Source: an uncultured bacterium (GTDB lineage: Bacteria; Desulfobacterota; Desulfobulbia; Desulfobulbales; Desulfobulbaceae). Taken from it: 7,775 nucleotides of DNA. Location of the stretch: assembly GCA_903896915.1 (NCBI GenBank), contig CAITZN010000316.1, positions 1 through 7,775 on the forward strand, in the 5' to 3' direction. A program made the translations under genes and the position numbers. Of the stretch, positions 1 to 5,660 are shown in pieces; the first letter of the stretch is position 1; each line of letters begins with the position of its first letter. The notes under the pieces were generated by a model that was not told where the DNA came from, made no database searches, and was given only the letters and a program-made list of their open reading frames with translations.

Positions 1-772
1 CATACTTGCTTTCCATTGCCTTGACGAAATTTGATTCGGTGATGACGCCGCAAAGGTTGTCGTCTTCATCCAAAACCACCAGACGACGAATTTGGTTTTG
101 ATGCATGTGCAGGGCAGCCATTGCCAACGGTATATCTTTTTTCACCGTGATGACCGGACTACTCATAACCTCTGCAACCGAGACCGTTTGCGGATCAATC
201 TCATTTGCAGCCAGATGGGCGACATCCTGCTCGGTCAACACGCCGACTGGCTTACCAAGGTCGACAACAACCAGAAAACTCACAGACAATTTTGCCATAA
301 CGGTTACGGCTTCAAAAACAGTGTTGCCGGGGGTGATGGTGATCGTTGTCGGGCTCATGATCTGCCAAACTTCATGCACCTTTATGAAATATTTATATCC
401 CAAATTATCGATCAAATCGGCGATGGTGACCATGCCAACCGGCTGTGCCCGGTCGTCGACAACCACCAGATGTCGTATCTGGTTATGCAACACAAGGTCA
501 AAGGCCTCAAAAATATAGGCGTCTTTGTGTACGGTAATAACACTCGTCCGCATGACCTGTGCAATTTCATGACGAACAAAATTTAGCCCGGATTCCACTA
601 TGCAGCGGACAATATCCCTCTCGGTAAAAATACCTATCAACCTCACGGAATCACGGACAAGGAGGTAACTGGTGCGCTTCTCCCGCATACAAGCAATGGC
701 TTTAGATACGATGGTCGAGGGGTGCACCGTGGTCAAGCCCGTGCGGCAAATCTCATGGATCTGTTTTTTCAT
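1..772 (-). CDS. Protein with four CBS domains, C-terminus outside the window
   Basis: Translating the minus strand from the ATG at 772 gives 257 uninterrupted residues running off the left edge. Four CBS repeats are visible at about residues 8-60, 70-128, 134-190 and 200-254, i.e. two Bateman modules. Each ends in the family signature: GIFTERDI (47-54), GMVTIADL (113-120), GVLTEQDV (177-184) and GVITESNF (242-249). The Asp of the T-x-x-D motif, which usually contacts the ribose of a bound nucleotide, is kept in the first three and is Asn in the fourth. No signal peptide or membrane segment is seen, so the protein is probably cytoplasmic. CBS pairs generally bind adenine nucleotides and regulate an attached or partner domain; any such output domain here lies beyond the window. 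An in-frame TAG four codons upstream leaves 772 as the only upstream start. The ribosome site is weak (GAGA). It follows the deacetylase gene by about 157 bases on the same strand. Confidence 0.9.
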   Translation of the reverse strand, partial: MKKQIHEICRTGLTTVHPSTIVSKAIACMREKRTSYLLVRDSVRLIGIFTERDIVRCIVESGLNFVRHEIAQVMRTSVITVHKDAYIFEAFDLVLHNQIRHLVVVDDRAQPVGMVTIADLIDNLGYKYFIKVHEVWQIMSPTTITITPGNTVFEAVTVMAKLSVSFLVVVDLGKPVGVLTEQDVAHLAANEIDPQTVSVAEVMSSPVITVKKDIPLAMAALHMHQNQIRRLVVLDEDDNLCGVITESNFVKAMESKY

Positions 773-929
773 TAAAAATCTCTATCTAAAGGAAGTTTGC
801 AATTTCAAACCGTTGTTCTTGCATTAACAGAAAGCGTGAATCCAGCAAAATCATACGCCTGATACCGTTGCTGCAATAATGGCTTCTATCGAGTGTAGCG
901 CTTTGGGAAATCCCTGAGGCATCGATCTT

Positions 930-2240
930 TCATCGCGACGGCCGGTATCGGTATTGCTTGTTCTTCTGATCGAGCAGTTGCGCCACCAAAAAATCGTCGT
1001 TTTTCCGATTAAACTGCTCGTAACCTTCCCTTTCGCATGCCGGGCAACAATCGATGGGCAGTTCGACCCCCAGGCAAGGCAGAATGCGGCTGCTACTGGT
1101 TTTAATCAGGCGCAGGCCACGGCACTGGTCGCAATCCGTCAATTCCTCCCTTTGTTTTTCCATGATGCCGTCGGTGTCGTAGAAAATTTTACGCTCGCGA
1201 ATAAAGTATTCGCCTTGCTTCTCAAAAGCACCCATGGCTGGATGAAAATAGCCCTCTAGAAGCTGCCCGCAGGATGCTTTGATGTAGTCCAGAGTGTCCG
1301 GTTCCTCGCGTAGCGCAATGGCGTTGAAATCCGGTTCGCGTACGCCTGAATAATCGCAGCCGGCCATGGCCAGGCAGATGCCAAGATTAACATACGGCAG
1401 CGCCCCCTTGATAGAGTATCCGCCTTCAAGTACGGCGATATCGGGTCTAAGCAACTCATTGAGCCGGGCATATCCCTGGGCAGAAAACTGCATATTGGTG
1501 ATCGGATCGGAGTAATGGTTGTCCTGGCCGGCGGAGTTGATCACCAAATCCGGTTTAAAATCAGCCAAAATTGGCAGGACCACGTTTTCCAGGGCATACA
1601 GATAGCCTTCATCCCCGGTGCGCGGCGGCAGAGGAATGTTGATGGTTCGCCCCAGCGCCCTCGGTCCACCGTTTTCGTTCGGAAAGCCTGAACCCGGATA
1701 CAGGGTGCGGCCGTCCTGATGCATCGAGATAAACAATACGTCGGGGTCATGCCAGTAGACATCCTGGGTGCCATCGCCATGGTGGCAGTCGGTGTCGACA
1801 ATGGCGATGCGTTTTCGGCCGTAGTGCTCGCGAATCCACTCAACCATCACCGCCTCGATATTGATGTTACAAAAACCCCGATTGCCGTGCACCACCTTCA
1901 TCGCATGATGTCCGGGTGGACGAACCAGAGCAAAAGCGCGCCGAGTCTCCTGCTCCAGCACCAGTCGGGCCGCCTGGATAGCGCCGCCCGCTGAGATGCG
2001 GTGCGATTCGGTGCAGATGGCATCCACCGTAGGGAAGCAGAAATGGGCGCGCATGATATCCTGGTCCGAGGCGAACAGGGGGCGGTGTTCGCTGATACCC
2101 TCAATGTCGAACAGCCCTTCCTCGCGGAATTGGTCCTGGGTGTAGAGCAGTCGCTCTTCCCGTTCGGGATGGGTGGGAGAGATCGCCCAATCGTAGGCGG
2201 GAAAAAAGATAACGCCAAGAGATGAGGTGGCTTTCAGCAT
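930..2240 (-). CDS. Histone-deacetylase-family zinc amidohydrolase with C-terminal cysteine cluster
   Basis: A 436-residue member of the arginase/HDAC fold (AcuC, acetylpolyamine amidohydrolase and class I/II HDAC relatives). These enzymes hydrolyse acyl-lysine or acyl-amine bonds using one zinc. The active site is complete: the charge-relay pair HH111-112 in RPPGHHA, zinc ligands Asp151 and His153 in DTDCHHGDGTQ, third ligand Asp240 in SAGQDNHYSDP, and transition-state Tyr275 in LEGGYS. The catalytic domain ends near residue 345. About 90 further residues carry C370-x2-C373, C389 and C398/C399-x2-C402, which looks like a zinc ribbon and is not part of the core fold. No export signal is seen. 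The start at 2240 has an AGAGG ribosome site 10 bases upstream. The gene starts 54 bases after the hydantoinase-like gene, which suggests cotranscription. The true substrate (acetyl-lysine, polyamine or other amide) cannot be read from the sequence. Confidence 0.93.
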   Translation of the reverse strand: MLKATSSLGVIFFPAYDWAISPTHPEREERLLYTQDQFREEGLFDIEGISEHRPLFASDQDIMRAHFCFPTVDAICTESHRISAGGAIQAARLVLEQETRRAFALVRPPGHHAMKVVHGNRGFCNINIEAVMVEWIREHYGRKRIAIVDTDCHHGDGTQDVYWHDPDVLFISMHQDGRTLYPGSGFPNENGGPRALGRTINIPLPPRTGDEGYLYALENVVLPILADFKPDLVINSAGQDNHYSDPITNMQFSAQGYARLNELLRPDIAVLEGGYSIKGALPYVNLGICLAMAGCDYSGVREPDFNAIALREEPDTLDYIKASCGQLLEGYFHPAMGAFEKQGEYFIRERKIFYDTDGIMEKQREELTDCDQCRGLRLIKTSSSRILPCLGVELPIDCCPACEREGYEQFNRKNDDFLVAQLLDQKNKQYRYRPSR

Positions 2241-2294
2241 GGGAGCGTGGCCTCTGCGTCTGATGTTGATCGATAAATGTGGCGACAGGGCTGT

Positions 2295-3989
2295 TCAGGG
2301 CCTGCCGGAGATAAGGACCTCAGCGGAACTCGCATCCAACCGGGCAACGACCGCAGGCTGAACCTGGGCTACCACCCGGATATTCTTGCCGGTGGTGTAG
2401 GAGCCCTCCACCATGTTGAAAGAATCCGCCTGGGTGATCTGAATCTCATCTGCCGAGATGCTGATTCCCGCCTGAGCCAGGTCACCCTGAAGCAAGTTCT
2501 TGCTCTCTTCGATGGCAGTGTCGAGATTGAAACCTCGTGGGATGGAACGGAAAACGCCAAGCATCGGCACAGAAAGTTTGCCTTTGGTGGTATCGGCAGT
2601 CAGGGTCAGGTGGCTGGTGGAACGGGTCAGGGCCGCGCCGATGGCGTTGGCAACTCCGTGGAACGGTGGGATCACCACCTCTATACCCAGTCGGACCTGC
2701 AGCAGTTCTTTGAAAACAGCAGCTGGACCACCAATAACAATAATTTTCTCTGGCGTTACTTCACGATCTTCCAGTATTTCATGAATAGTATAGACCGGTT
2801 TCGAATTAACATGAGCGATCAGGCTTTCGATCTTAGTGCTGATGGCGTTGACAGCCGTGTCGACCGCATCCCTGGCCAACTGCACCCCGCTCAAGCCATG
2901 ACTGGCCGCCAGAATCACCATGCCCTCTATGGAACGCTGCACCTCACCAAAAGCAGCCAAACCGAGGACATTGAGCGCATCCATCAACGTCGGTGCCGGG
3001 CCGCCGGTGGCCATACAAGGGCCGAGCCGTTGCGGTCCGGTCTGGACACCGTTCGCCCCCATACTGATCAATGAATCGCCGCCAATACCGATGGATTCGA
3101 CATGGATAGCCCGGACCAGGGTTGGGTGACCGTCGATGGCAATGCCCTCCCGTTCAAGCAGAGGCTGGCCTGAGGCAAAAAGGGCAATATCCGAGGTCGT
3201 ACCGCCGATATCGAGCATGAGCATATCTGAGGATGCCGGAGTGGTGGCCAAGATACCCATGACCGAGGCTGCCGGACCCGAAAAAATCGACTGCACCGGG
3301 GCTTCCTGGGCCCGAACAAGCGGCATGGTGCCGCCGTCAGCCTTAAGTATATTAACCTCACACTGCAGGGCAAAGCCGCTGAGACTGGCGGTCAGGGCTG
3401 TTGTAAAGGAGCGGAAGGTCCGCGACACTGCAGAATTATAGTAGGCAGTATGAATGCGCCTGCCGAAATTGAGTTGGCCTGAAATCAGGTGACCGGTGGA
3501 GACGAAATCAGCCCGTTCACCTAACTGATCCCGCATCAGGTTCTCATGCACAGGGTTACGCGGCGAGAACTTGACGGCGACCGCAAAACGCTTCACCCCT
3601 AGAGCACAGCAGTCGGCAATAGCACTTTCCAATTGGTTGACATCCAGAGGTGCGGTCTCCGTACCGAGATGATCGAGACTGCCAGGAATCTGATGGAAAT
3701 GGTCACCGATCCGGTAGGTTTCCAGGGCAATACCTGGCCCCCCCGCCACCAGCATGCCCACAGGATCGGTCTTGCCCGTTATGATGGCGTTCGTAGTCAG
3801 GGTAGTGCTCAGGTTAAGGACACTAACTCCGGCGGGATCCTGTCCGTCGAGAATCAAATGCAGTACCTGGCTGATCGATTCCAACAGATGATCATGATTG
3901 GTAGGAATTTTGGCAGCAGCGACCAGCCGGGTTCCGTCAATGAGAATGCCATCGGTGTGGGTGCCACCGATATCAATGCCTATACGCAT
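2295..3989 (-). CDS. Hydantoinase/5-oxoprolinase family protein (HyuA-like ATPase)
   Basis: A 564-residue protein of the ASKHA-type hydantoinase A/oxoprolinase family, whose members use ATP to open cyclic amides such as 5-oxoproline or hydantoins, or to activate substrates for carboxylation. The N-terminal phosphate-binding loop DIGGTHTD is at residues 6-13. STTLTTNAI (61-69) corresponds to the family GTT-x-x-TNA motif, SGPAASVMG (237-245) to SGPAGG, and LDIGGTTSDIAL (259-270) is the second phosphate loop. GIGGDSL is at 301-307 and the terminal helix motif ANAIGAAL at 447-454. Classic HyuA proteins are nearer 690 residues, so the C-terminal region is short here, and no HyuB-type partner gene is nearby. 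The start is firm: AAGGAG at 3995-4000 sits five bases before the ATG. It lies between the cyclotransferase-like and deacetylase genes on the same strand. The exact substrate is unknown; 5-oxoproline is attractive given the upstream neighbour, but that is inference. Confidence 0.88.
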   Translation of the reverse strand: MRIGIDIGGTHTDGILIDGTRLVAAAKIPTNHDHLLESISQVLHLILDGQDPAGVSVLNLSTTLTTNAIITGKTDPVGMLVAGGPGIALETYRIGDHFHQIPGSLDHLGTETAPLDVNQLESAIADCCALGVKRFAVAVKFSPRNPVHENLMRDQLGERADFVSTGHLISGQLNFGRRIHTAYYNSAVSRTFRSFTTALTASLSGFALQCEVNILKADGGTMPLVRAQEAPVQSIFSGPAASVMGILATTPASSDMLMLDIGGTTSDIALFASGQPLLEREGIAIDGHPTLVRAIHVESIGIGGDSLISMGANGVQTGPQRLGPCMATGGPAPTLMDALNVLGLAAFGEVQRSIEGMVILAASHGLSGVQLARDAVDTAVNAISTKIESLIAHVNSKPVYTIHEILEDREVTPEKIIVIGGPAAVFKELLQVRLGIEVVIPPFHGVANAIGAALTRSTSHLTLTADTTKGKLSVPMLGVFRSIPRGFNLDTAIEESKNLLQGDLAQAGISISADEIQITQADSFNMVEGSYTTGKNIRVVAQVQPAVVARLDASSAEVLISGRP

Positions 3990-3994
3990 GGCAA

Positions 3995-4000
3995 CTCCTT
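3995..4000 (-). promoter_or_regulatory. Strong ribosome binding site of the hydantoinase-like gene
   Basis: AAGGAG on the minus strand, five bases before the ATG at 3989. It fixes the start codon and shows that the gene is translated independently of the gene upstream. Confidence 0.8.
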
Positions 4001-4016
4001 GCCTTGAAGAAAGGGA

Positions 4017-4025
4017 GGGGGGGGG
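4017..4025. repeat. Homopolymer tract of nine G (C9 on the coding strand)
   Basis: Nine consecutive G on the plus strand, preceded by GGGA. In the minus-strand transcript this is a pyrimidine-rich tract (C9 then TCCCTTTC) about 28 bases upstream of the hydantoinase-like start codon. It does not lie in a coding region. Tracts this long can slip in replication, and they are also prone to sequencing error. Confidence 0.9.
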
Positions 4026-4035
4026 AAAGCCGAAC

Positions 4036-4085
4036 CGGTTTCACCAATACCAAGACGTTACCCTCAGTCCAGCGTCTTGAAACCG
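4036..4085 (-). promoter_or_regulatory. Two-part inverted repeat between the cyclotransferase-like and hydantoinase-like genes
   Basis: CAAGACG (4051-4057) pairs perfectly with CGTCTTG (4073-4079). Immediately outside, CGGTTTC (4036-4042) pairs with GAAACCG (4079-4085), the two sharing base 4079. The predicted RNA on the minus strand is a stem of about 13 pairs, with an eight-base bulge on one side and a 15-base loop that contains the TGA stop codon of the cyclotransferase-like gene. It is followed by a C/T-rich tract rather than a clean U run, so it is not a canonical intrinsic terminator. It could act as an attenuator, an mRNA-stabilising hairpin or a processing site. Confidence 0.5.
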
Positions 4086-4501
4086 CAGTACCGGCTCTGA
4101 AAAATCTGTTTGCCACTCCGGAGGAAGGCAGCGTGATCCCATTCAATCGTGGTCAACAGATGATGAAATTCGGGCCGAAAAACATAACAATACACCTGAG
4201 ACTCAGTGTTGTGCGCATAACGTACTGTCACCAAGCTCCGGTCATAGAACTCGCCCTCAAAGGCGTCAAGCCGCGACCAGCCTTCCGGGGTTATCGCGTG
4301 ATAAACGATGCCAGGCACTGTTCCGTCATCATCTGCAATCACGCCAGGATAGTGCTCGTTGCTAACAAGAAAACGGCGAAAACCAGGTAGCATCGCCGGG
4401 GTGCAGGCAAGCGGTGCACCCACCACAGCAGCCATGATGTCCTCGCACATCAGTGAGCCGTAGGTGAAAAGGTCTTGAACAGGTGGTTGCAGGGCGGGCA
4501 T
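4064..4501 (-). CDS. AIG2/gamma-glutamylcyclotransferase-fold protein
   Basis: A 145-residue protein with the complete signature of the GGCT/AIG2-like fold. LFTYGSLM at residues 11-18 holds the substrate-binding YGSL loop, VPGIVYHAI (62-70) is the core strand, and LDAFEGEFYDR (78-88) holds the general acid/base Glu, probably Glu82 and less likely Glu84. The C-terminal pattern YCGF (138-141) is also typical. Family members cyclise gamma-glutamyl amines to 5-oxoproline plus a free amine or amino acid, although many bacterial members are uncharacterised. The start at 4501 is needed to keep the first strand and YGSL loop, but no good ribosome site precedes it. Translation may be weak or coupled to the macro-domain gene ending 59 bases upstream. 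The hydantoinase/oxoprolinase-like gene follows after 74 bases. Fold assignment is firm; substrate is not. Confidence 0.87.
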   Translation of the reverse strand: MPALQPPVQDLFTYGSLMCEDIMAAVVGAPLACTPAMLPGFRRFLVSNEHYPGVIADDDGTVPGIVYHAITPEGWSRLDAFEGEFYDRSLVTVRYAHNTESQVYCYVFRPEFHHLLTTIEWDHAAFLRSGKQIFQSRYCGFKTLD

Positions 4502-4560
4502 GGGTGCAAAATCAGCGAACGGTATCTAGAGTAAAAAAGATTTTGACCAGACGGTCGATG

Positions 4561-5067
4561 TCAATCCAACCCATGCATGACCTGGGTAAAGGCCATTTTT
4601 ACACGTGATTGAAAGCAGACGATATACACCTCTTTGGGCTTGCCGTTGCGGTCGAGGAAGGACTGAATGGTATCTATGGCGACATCCGCTGCCTCATCAA
4701 GGGGAAAGCCGAAAGCGCCACAACTAATGGCTGGGAAGGCGATAGACTGGATATTGTTCTGTACCGCCAGTTCCAGGCACTTGCGGTAACAACTGGCCAA
4801 GAGGGCGGGCTCGTTGTGGTTGCCGTCCTGCCAGACCGGCCCCACGGTGTGGATAACGTATTTAGCCGGTAGATTGTAACCCTTAGTAAGCACAGCCTGA
4901 CCGGTTTTGCAGCCGCCGATCTTGCGGCATTCCTCGAGGAGCTCCGGACCCGCTGCCCGATGTATGGCGCCATCGACCCCGCCACCGCCCATCAGGGTTT
5001 CGTTGGCGGCATTGACAATGGCATCAACCTTCAGGGTGGTGATATCGTTTTCAATCAGAGTGAGCAT
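4561..5067 (-). CDS. Macro-domain protein, probable O-acetyl-ADP-ribose deacetylase / ADP-ribosyl hydrolase
   Basis: A 168-residue single-domain macro protein closely resembling E. coli YmdB in length and motifs. Visible are VDAIVNAAN (14-22), [14 protein letters not shown] (27-40), the phosphate-binding stretch ISCGAFGFP (114-122) and HTVGPVW (73-79). Asn22 and Asp32 align with YmdB Asn25 and Asp35, the residues important for deacetylating O-acetyl-ADP-ribose and for removing ADP-ribose from acidic residues. Asp8 is the usual adenine-contacting Asp. The frame stays open upstream to 5184, but the extra 39 residues do not resemble any macro domain. The ATG at 5067 has an AAGGAG six bases upstream, so that start is chosen. 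It is first in the minus-strand cluster and divergent from the sigma-54 activator. Soluble and cytoplasmic, with no signal peptide. Confidence 0.93.
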   Translation of the reverse strand: MLTLIENDITTLKVDAIVNAANETLMGGGGVDGAIHRAAGPELLEECRKIGGCKTGQAVLTKGYNLPAKYVIHTVGPVWQDGNHNEPALLASCYRKCLELAVQNNIQSIAFPAISCGAFGFPLDEAADVAIDTIQSFLDRNGKPKEVYIVCFQSRVKMAFTQVMHGLD

Positions 5068-5073
5068 CACGAT

Positions 5074-5079
5074 CTCCTT
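5074..5079 (-). promoter_or_regulatory. Ribosome binding site that decides the macro-domain start
   Basis: AAGGAG on the minus strand, six bases before the ATG at 5067. It favours this start over the longer reading from 5184. Confidence 0.8.
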
Positions 5080-5166
5080 ATGTGCAGTGTTCGGGCGCCA
5101 TCGACCAGCAGGGTGACCCGGATACGGTGCGAATGGGATGTGGCTTAACCGGTCGGTACTTTTCGT

Positions 5167-5175
5167 ATTGTAGCA
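5167..5175 (-). promoter_or_regulatory. Candidate extended -10 promoter for the minus-strand cluster
   Basis: On the minus strand the sequence reads TGCTACAAT: a TGn extension directly before TACAAT (four of six bases of the TATAAT consensus at the key T, A and final T positions). No good -35 is found 16-18 bases upstream, which is common for extended -10 promoters. Transcription would begin near 5159 and leave a leader of about 90 bases before the macro-domain gene. Confidence 0.4.
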
Positions 5176-5253
5176 TAAGATCACAACAGCGATAGGCTAA
5201 AAGTGCATCAAACACCTAACGAGACTTGCTAAAATTCGAATTGACACAGTGAG

Positions 5254-5265
5254 CAAACCGGTTTG
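5254..5265. promoter_or_regulatory. Perfect 12-base palindrome CAAACCGGTTTG
   Basis: A perfect dyad in non-coding sequence about 85-95 bases upstream of the candidate promoter of the minus-strand cluster and about 250 bases upstream of the sigma-54-like start. AATTCGAATT, another perfect dyad, lies 11 bases to its left at 5233-5242. Either could be a protein-binding site, but no specific regulator can be named. Confidence 0.35.
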
Positions 5266-5410
5266 AATGTACGCAAGAATATTGGAAACGTCAATAGTTT
5301 CAGATGGGTAGGTAGTTAGCTCGCATTTTTCACAGAGAGAAGGCAAAATGGCAACAAGTGGTGCCTAATTATAAATAATTTCGCAATATCAACAATTCAA
5401 CACAAGTTGC

Positions 5411-5424
5411 TCATGTATACATGA
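5411..5424. promoter_or_regulatory. Perfect 14-base palindrome TCATGTATACATGA, possible activator site
   Basis: The dyad centre lies about 90 bases upstream of the start expected from the sigma-54-like element at 5483-5498. That is within the usual distance for an upstream activating sequence of an enhancer-binding protein. No copy of it was found upstream of the second sigma-54 promoter, so the link to this activator is only positional. Confidence 0.4.
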
Positions 5425-5482
5425 CTACACAAAATTTTAGCCCATATTCTGTCCCATGGTTGAGCCACATGATGAGTAATCG

Positions 5483-5498
5483 TGGCAATAGATTTGCA
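5483..5498 (+). promoter_or_regulatory. Sigma-54-like promoter upstream of the activator gene
   Basis: TGGCAATAGATTTGCA matches TGGCAC-N5-TTGC[AT] with one mismatch (A for C at the end of the -24 block). The essential GG (5484-5485) and GC (5496-5497) are kept with exactly ten bases between them. It points towards the activator, with a predicted start near 5509 and a leader of about 150 bases. If real, the activator would be transcribed by the same sigma factor it works with, allowing autoregulation. Confidence 0.5.
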
Positions 5499-5609
5499 AC
5501 CGAACAACTTGTTAAATTTTCAAGCACCATTTCTCCACAAGATTGTGCCAATCCAGCCCCCAAAATATAACTGAAGGCTGACATTTTTCTTGCACCCTGT
5601 TCATCCAGT

Positions 5610-5645
5610 GTATAATTGTTTAAACATGTGTTTAAACAATTATAC
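5610..5645. promoter_or_regulatory. 36-base symmetric element overlapping a -10 hexamer, probable operator
   Basis: Two perfectly complementary 17-base arms (5610-5626 and 5629-5645) flank a TG centre. Inside the arms are two copies of TGTTTAAACA (5617-5626 and 5629-5638), each itself a perfect palindrome, so the units are direct and inverted repeats at once, with centres 12 bases apart. The left outer arm contains TATAAT (5611-5616), a perfect sigma-70 -10, with a weak TTGCAC 15 bases upstream (5590-5595). The right arm gives the same hexamer on the opposite strand. The element ends 15 bases before the activator ATG. A protein bound here would block a sigma-70 promoter, or the sigma-54 transcript would carry a very stable hairpin next to the ribosome site. 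Confidence 0.7.
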
Positions 5646-5660
5646 GATAAGAGCGACTCC

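Larger units (their letters stand above)
5185..5660. other. AT-rich divergent intergenic region with several palindromes, no gene seen
   Basis: This stretch between the divergent macro-domain and activator genes is richer in A/T than its flanks. I see no coding region with family motifs or a convincing ribosome site. It contains AATTCGAATT (5233-5242), CAAACCGGTTTG (5254-5265), a 14-base palindrome (5411-5424), a sigma-54-like promoter (5483-5498), AACAACTTGTT at its expected start point (5503-5513) and the 36-base symmetric element (5610-5645). It probably carries the control sequences for both flanking transcription units. Confidence 0.6.

Noticed and set aside
92..586. Plus-strand open frame of 164 codons
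   Set aside because: It is antisense to the four-CBS-domain gene, whose minus-strand frame is full of family motifs; the plus-strand product has none.
2277..3074. Plus-strand open frame of 265 codons
   Set aside because: It lies entirely opposite the hydantoinase-like gene, has no ribosome site and no recognisable motif.
4502..4560. Small GACC-GTCT-GGTC hairpin followed by a T-run between the macro and cyclotransferase-like genes (minus strand)
   Set aside because: The stem is only four pairs and the T-run starts six bases later, so it does not qualify as an intrinsic terminator.
5068..5184. N-terminal extension of the macro-domain protein to 207 residues
   Set aside because: The extra 39 residues do not fit the family and would skip a strong AAGGAG site placed correctly for the ATG at 5067.
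5348..5368. Six-codon open frame MATSGA after an AGAGAAGG-like site
   Set aside because: Too short to support without conservation or expression data; probably chance.
5350..5368. Minus-strand sigma-54-like sequence (GGCACCACTTGTTGC)
   Set aside because: GG and GC are separated by eleven bases instead of ten, so it should not work as a standard sigma-54 promoter.
5538..5554. Minus-strand TTGGCAC followed by TTGTGG, resembling a sigma-54 promoter
   Set aside because: The -12 block lacks GC at the correct spacing.
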